Source of the DNA: Adiantum capillus-veneris
Lineage: Eukaryota; Streptophyta; Polypodiopsida; Polypodiales; Pteridaceae
DNA length: 64,000 nucleotides
Direction: 5' to 3'
Assembly (NCBI GenBank): GCA_014529385.2
Contig: CM043962.1
Location: 129,332,074 to 129,396,073, forward strand
Shown piece by piece: positions 49,301 through 56,210 of the stretch; the stretch's first letter is position 1, and every line of letters starts with the position of its first letter. Position numbers and translations under genes: made by a program. The notes under the pieces are model-generated. The model worked only from the letters and a program-made list of their open reading frames with translations, did no database searches and was not told the DNA's origin.

Positions 49301-52300
49301 ACGAAGAAAGGTAAAGTCCGAAGGCGGTTCTTGGTTAAGTTCAAGAACTTTCCTGCATTTGATGCGAAGTGGATGGAGGAGGAGGACCTAGCAGATACTC
49401 CTCGGATTGTGAAACTTTACCTCGATGTTTTGGTTTAGCATAGTCTACTCCAAATGGAACCCAGAATTCAGCTTGGACGGAGATCTGGTGCAGTGGAATG
49501 CACAAGAGGGGAGTCACTCCACTCCTTTGTCAACAGATGCCTTGATTTTGATACTAAAGTCACTGATGTCTCTTTGAGCTTCAGGGATACTAAGAGCTGA
49601 CAGTATTCTGCTGGATGACTTTACGAAATGGAATTCCTCATAATGATACTGATTTGTTTCTTCACTTCTTTTGAGTGCACGAACTGATAGACGAAATGAC
49701 TGCAACATTTTGGTCTACTTGATCTCGAATAGACATGGTTGCAATAGGGGTTAGTCAATCGGACATCGATGAGGTCCCGATTGGACCTAGATGTGATGAT
49801 TGCTAGCTACATTGCCGATAAATCATGCTCTAAGATCCGAATGAATGTTAAATGTCATGTGATGTCCTGTGATGTCTAATGATGTCGTGTGATGTGACTG
49901 TCGATTTTGTACATGTGCTAGATGTGTGTTCCTAGTACGTAGGTACTAACAGTCAGTGTCTGCTAAGACGGTTTATGGCTTTTGTCGGTTTTACAAACGT
50001 AATCGTGGTCGATTACAATGCTTTCCAGAGGGGGGTATGTCACAAAGTGATGACGTGGCTACGGACAGCCGAAACCCTAATTTCTGCCAGAAACCCTAAA
50101 ATTCCTGCAAACCCTAATTTTCGGAAATCGCGGAGGTGAAACAAAAAAAACAAAAAAAAATGAGCGACGCAAATCTCAGCTTTTTGCTATGTTTTGGGAG
50201 AAAGAGAGAGAAAAAGAGAACTTGCTTTTTACTGACTCTCATTGAGAGAGAGAGAGAGAGAGAGAGAGATTTAGATAGATTTTATTATCGTCCTCGGAGG
50301 TCAAATATGACCTATGGGACCAAAGTTACATGTGATGTAGTATGTGTATGGCTGATGAGTGACTCTCGATGCTCCAAAATTGTAGTGATGAGAGTCACAA
50401 TGGAGAGCCCACACTTTGGCTGGGAGAGGAAAGTGTGTAGGTCTAAGTTATGGCTGAAAATGTGAGAGAAGCAAGTTCGGATGTGATCAAAAGCTGAGCA
50501 CTCTAGTAGTGTGTGGTACTCAGACTCTCGAACTTGCAGTGAGCATAATGTGCACAATCGATTTGACTCTTCTCCATTGCCCCAACGCCCTATCTCGCAT
50601 CGAAGGAAATGGGAGCTAAGCCGAATTGCTGCGATAGTGCGTATCGCGGACAAGGGAATAGGCTCGAGCATGCAAGTGTGAGTACGGTTTCCTCTCTCAA
50701 CGAAGAACATGGTTTTGTAGTTGGGGGCAATATAGGTGGTGTAATGTATGAAGCGTGACCCACCGGATTTCTCCCAAGCCGTAATACATTGGCATTGTAG
50801 AAAAGCTTCATTCACTTGAGAGTCAATTGAAGCATCATGTAGCAAGTGTAATGCATCCCATCTCTCAAACCACTTCTTTATGTCTTGCATCCATCCCGTG
50901 CTCAAGATCTTGCTTTTATGCGTCTTTTGAACTTTTTTGCTTGCTTCCCATGCAATTGTAGGAAGTCGATGTGAGGGGTTTTGACGCATCTTTATCATGT
51001 ACTCCACAACCCTTTCCATGCCCATAACCTCAATTGGAAGAGATCCCGACTCAAGAAGTAGGAGCATATATGGTGTTTGTGTCTTAACTTGGAGAAAGTT
51101 TGTAAGAAAACACTTTTGGACATTCTCAAACTCTTTCCAAGTAGACTTTGAGATGCTCCCGCCCCACACTTCAACTCCATAAAGAAGAACCGGTGTCACC
51201 AATGCATCAAAAAGATACTTCTTGAGAACCCAACACTTGATGTTTCCCGCATTACACATGTTCTCAAATGCATAATATGCTCTCTTTCCCGCTTCCAAAC
51301 GACGCATAGCACATTCATGCCACTTGTGATTGGATGGAACCTCAAGGCCAAAGTACTTAAAGCTCTCAACAACTTCAAGTGTCTCGTTGTTGTACACAAT
51401 GCATGGCTTCTCCTTATGGTTGGTTTTCACAAGCATAACCTTTGTTTTGGATTCATTTACAATCAGCCCACTATGCAAGCAAAAGTTCTCAAGGACAACC
51501 ATAAGCTTTTGTGCATCTTCTAAAGTGTGTGCTAGAAGCACTACATCATCCGCATACAACAAAAGCATGATTACCGCATTGCAAATAGTGACCTCTTCAA
51601 TGCCTTCTTCTTGCATAAAGTCAAGTACCATTTGTTCCAATTGATCGATGCATAGACCAAAGAGAGTTGGTGACAATGGACGTCCTTGTTTAACCCCAAT
51701 AGTGCTTACAAAAATTTCTGAAATTTCTCTTCCCATGCGCAATTGACAAATCACCTTCTCATAGATTCGAGAAACCGCAAGCATAAACTCACTTGGCACT
51801 TGGAGTTCTTCCATCCTTCTCCACAAATTGTTACGTGGAATCATATCAAAGGCTTTCTTAAAGTCCACAAAACAACAATACAATCGCTTGCCTTTCAACC
51901 GACTTTCCTCCATGAGAACACGAAGAGTGACAAGATGATCAATGGTGCTATGGCATCGACGAAAACCCGCTTGTCCCTTTGCATGCTTGTCATTCTCTTC
52001 AACCCAATCACTCAATTTCATCTCCATTATGCACCCAAACAACTTTGCCATAAGAGACCCAATCATTATAGTCTGGTAGTTGCTTACATTCTTTACATCC
52101 CCTCCTTTATGCAAAGGCTTAACCCAATTAGTACTCCAATCATAAGGCATACCATGTTAAAGTGCAAGGTTGAACATATCACACATCCACTCATAGGTAA
52201 AATCTCCCGTCCATTTGATCATCTCCGGCTTGATACCTTGAAGATCTCCCGCTTTGCGAGTGGCCAACTTTTCAAGCCCACCGCATACATCCTCAATAGT

Positions 52301-54890
52301 AAAAAAAGATGGCATACATGGGAGTGAACCATAAAATAACATTTTTTCAGTATTTTCTTGCTCATATAATTGCCTACAATGTGTGTACATATCCACTAGA
52401 CTCAAGTTACCAAAATTCTCAACCCGCTTGCCTCTCAAGTTTCTCCAAAATCTTCCACATGCATGTGCCTTTTCTTGGACTTGAAATTCTTGTTGCTTTA
52501 CTTCCCATCTTCTTCTCTTCTTTTGAATCAATGTCTTGTATGTATGCAAATGACTTCGATAGTTGTCTTTGTCCATAGTTGCATCAAGCTTTATCAAGGA
52601 CTTTCGAGCATCTTGACATTCTTTATCAAACCACCTTTTGCGTGATCTATCTTTGTTGATACCATGGAGATGCTTTATGGCAAAGCATTCTTCCGCACAA
52701 GAACAAATAGCTTTCTTGAAAGCTTCCCATTTAGTTTCCAATGGTGCATCACATTGAAGCTTTGTCATCCATAATTTTTGCTCAACCATTTCAATGTACA
52801 TTGGTGCCCGTTTGAAATCCATACATAGTGATAACTTCTCTTTCCTTTGGCTGCGATTATCATGCTTAGTTGCTTCTCCACATGAAAGGTCAATACATAA
52901 CGTGCGATGGTCGGATTCCGGGGTCCATTGACCAAACATAAAACTCTTTATGCGATACATGATGGCTTCAGAGAGTAGCATATAGTCAATCACACTATTC
53001 CCATTATGTCTCCTACATGTAAATCCATTGGTTCCACTCCACAAAGATACACCATTGGCAATGAGCATACCCGTGCTATTACACATGTGTAAAAGTAACT
53101 TTCCATAGTGATCCGGCTCTTTCTCATCCATTGAAGTACGATCATACAAGTGAACTTCCTCCAACTCCCTTGAAATGTATGGCATATCAAATTGTTGAGT
53201 ATCATGTTGCAATGTTTTTGTGCGAGCATTCATATCCCCAAATACAATAACATCACCTTCACCTTTGAAATAAGCAATGTCCTCTTCCAAATCAGAAAAT
53301 GGTTGATCTTTATCCATGCAAGAATAAAAGGGAGAATCATGATGAGGAATGTAGCAACCGGCTGCAAAAATGGGTGCTCTTTTTGGTGTCATAATTTTCA
53401 GCCATACATAACGTTTGTACTTGTCATCTTTCACAATTGATACAAAATCTTCTAATCCTTTCTTAACCATACATGCTAACCCTCCTTGTCCTCTTCGTTG
53501 CTTGAGATTCTTTGACCACATCAATGAATGTACATTGTAATCCTCCAAGCCGTTAATCCTTTGTGTATCATGCTCCCATGTTTCAACAAGAAGTACAACA
53601 TCGGCTTTGCTTGTTAGTTCATCAATGCCAACCCCCGCATTCCATGGGTATCCATTACAATTCCAAAAGCATATTTTCAATTCTAACTCGGTCTCATAGG
53701 TCACGCATCCCTATTTGCTTGAGAGACTTGCCTTCTCCTTGGGCACATTTTCTTCATGAGAGATCTCCTTGTTTTTATTATTCTTTTCCTCATATGCCTT
53801 GCGACGCATATTTTGTTGCTTAATAGTGCGATCTTCACATACAAAACATTTTGTATCCCTCAAATAGATCCAACTATTATCAAGGATAATCTTTCGCTTG
53901 GTCTCATCCGGCATGGTGCATACAATTTGCCGTTCTCCCGAGCGAGGAGCTCCTTGCTTCCCCACTCTATGTGCTCGATAGACCATAACTCCGGACATGC
54001 CAAAGTGGGTTTTGAAGAAATCTTCAATAACAATGGCAAGAGAAGGAGGTGTCTCTAACTTCTCTTCGGGAATTCCACGAATAACAATGTTCTTGGAACG
54101 TCGCTCTCGTTCCTTCAACTCCTCCACATCCACATTCTCAACATTCTTTGTTTGAACCATAGCTTGCATGAGTGAGGAATTAGAAACCACATTGCTACCA
54201 CATACATCAGCCCAAGACTTGTTTGTGCATACATTTTTCATGTCGCATACATCCCGGCTCATAGTGTCAAATTTCTCCTCTTTCAATACATGGTCATGCT
54301 CTACTTTGCTCATCCGCTCCTTCAAAGCATTCAAGTCCACAAGAGAGTGTTTACATTCCTTGACTTCCTCTTCAAATTGCATCAAACGTGTTGTTTGAAT
54401 CTCAAGTGTCCTCTTGAGATTCTCATTCTCAACCACAAGTACCCTTAGTGTGCCATTCTCCATTGCAAGTGCTCGTAAGTCTTCGCCTTGTTTGTTTACG
54501 ATCTCTTGCAATGATACCAAGTACGCCATGATCATGGTTTCCAATGTCGTTGGTTGGGTGGTTGTGTCGCTATCTCCACACTTAGGAGATTTTGGATCAT
54601 TTTCCACAATGGTTGTGGACCTTGTTGAAGAAGAAGAACCCTTGCGAGTGCCGGAAGACATTGTATGTAAAATAGGAGATGAGAATCAATTTTGTTGAAC
54701 CTGTTCACTTCGGAAATGCTGCTACAGAAACGCCTTCCATAACTCTGAAAATTTCTGTCTTTACATCAATGCGTAGAGGACTTCGTGCTCTTCGATTGAG
54801 GCTATAGATCACCCAAATCGGAGTTCGGATGAAGAAGTTATGATCAAAAGAGTGGACTGCTGTCTACTAGGTCAAAAAACGGCTGCGTTT

Positions 54891-54941
<51 letters not shown>

Positions 54942-55581
54942 CTGCTTTTGCTTTCAAGCTTTTGGGGCTCTGCTTTTGGGCATCCCTTGTAATCTTTAAA
55001 TTAGTGGTGAGGGCCTTATTTCTCGGAGCATCTGGATGCAAAGTCTAAGAGTGAAACCCTAACAGCTCTCTTTTTACTTTGATGATTGATTAATACAAAA
55101 AGAAATACCGAAAGGGGCACCAATCTTTGGGGCCAATATCTCTAGACACGGAACTCCACCAAGCCAGTGTAAATCTATTGTGATCTATGACTTGTTTTGA
55201 AGTGGTTATTTGGTGTTGTCGCGGTTGATTCTTGACTTGGAGAGTCCAAGTCTGTTACAACAAATGATGGCACGCTTGTGCAGGAGGAGATCTCTTGCTA
55301 GGACACAGATGGGCAGCAGGTCTTCTTCTCCTTGTGATCCTCTCAAGGCAGCCCATCCCATGGGCATCCTAGTTCTTCCCTTGCCAGGAGATGGATCAGT
55401 GGTAGAGAGCCCAGCCCATGTTGTGGCTGTGTCAGTGATTTCATGTGCACGAGCAGTTGGCAACGTCAGGAGCAGTCGCAGTTTTGTGTCCTCGGGTCTA
55501 TCCATTGGGCATGTCAGTTCTATGCCAGACCACCCTTGGTCACTTGTATGAGCAGATTGTTATCACCATGGAGAGCCTTTT

Positions 55582-55646
<65 letters not shown>

Positions 55647-56179
55647 GTCTTGTCTCTTTCTACCTCAGTGATCTGTCTTTTCCACAAGTGTGCCTTGTTC
55701 ATGTGTTTGGCTGTTGGCATTGCAGGTGTTCTAGAACAGAGTCGAGATACCCACCGGATCACAAGCCAGTTCTTGTCCTCATTGCATCTTCTGCTGCTAC
55801 TTTGACACTTGGAGTATTTGATCAAGCGCTTCGCACATGTGTCAACATGAAGTTTGCACTTGTACACTGCTTTGTCAAGAACCCCTACCGAAAACGTGCC
55901 ATTGTCCTCTCCCAATACCTTGAAATGGGGGTCTCTGTTGGTTCTCTCCATTTCCCCACTAGGAGTGGAATGCTCTTCATCCTCCCGCATGATTGTAACA
56001 GGTGGATTGCTTTTCTGTCTGTCAAATTCAATGTTGAAACCCATGTGTGCTGCTGAAAACGGATTGGGTCCTTCCTAGGAGAAGAATTGGTTGCCCTCTG
56101 ATACCACTACAACACGCTTGGACACCCAAGCAAGAAATCAATAGCAACACATGAACAGTAACTACAACCAACTGAATTG

Positions 56180-56210
<31 letters not shown>

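Larger units (their letters stand above)
50270..54893 (-). mobile_element. full-length LINE-C (~4.6 kb), not L1-like in ORF2, inserted in a GA repeat
   Basis: Minus-strand order: 5' UTR (54662-54893), ORF1, ORF2, short 3' end (50270-50311). Both ends abut GA repeat, so the 3' end is followed in LINE sense by a TC repeat, not by poly(A). The ORF2 C-terminus carries a C-x2-C ... H-x4-C finger ([19 protein letters not shown]) but not the zf-RVT of LINE-A. The two LINEs are clearly different lineages. Confidence 0.88.
36207..55259 (+). mobile_element. Ty3/gypsy chromovirus G4 with three nested insertions
   Basis: LTRs at 36207-36800 and 50038-50269 plus 54894-55259. The flanks are GCAAA (left) and ACAAA (right), a 5-bp target duplication with one G-to-A change. 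Inside, in order: primer site, Gag (split by LINE-A and solo LTR S2), protease remnant, reverse transcriptase, RNase H, integrase, chromodomain, polypurine tract. LINE-C sits in the 3' LTR. Without insertions the element would be about 6.4 kb. Confidence 0.9.
50038..55259 (+). repeat. 3' LTR of G4, split by LINE-C
   Basis: Parts 50038-50269 and 54894-55259. The break is inside the LTR's GA microsatellite. Three telo-box motifs (about 50072-50124) against four in the 5' LTR. Ends GTCTGTTACA. Confidence 0.88.

Noticed and set aside
55520-56044. 174-codon minus-strand frame ending in an Arg-Glu run
   Set aside because: The end is the CT microsatellite read as RE repeats; the rest matches no Gag or host protein I know.
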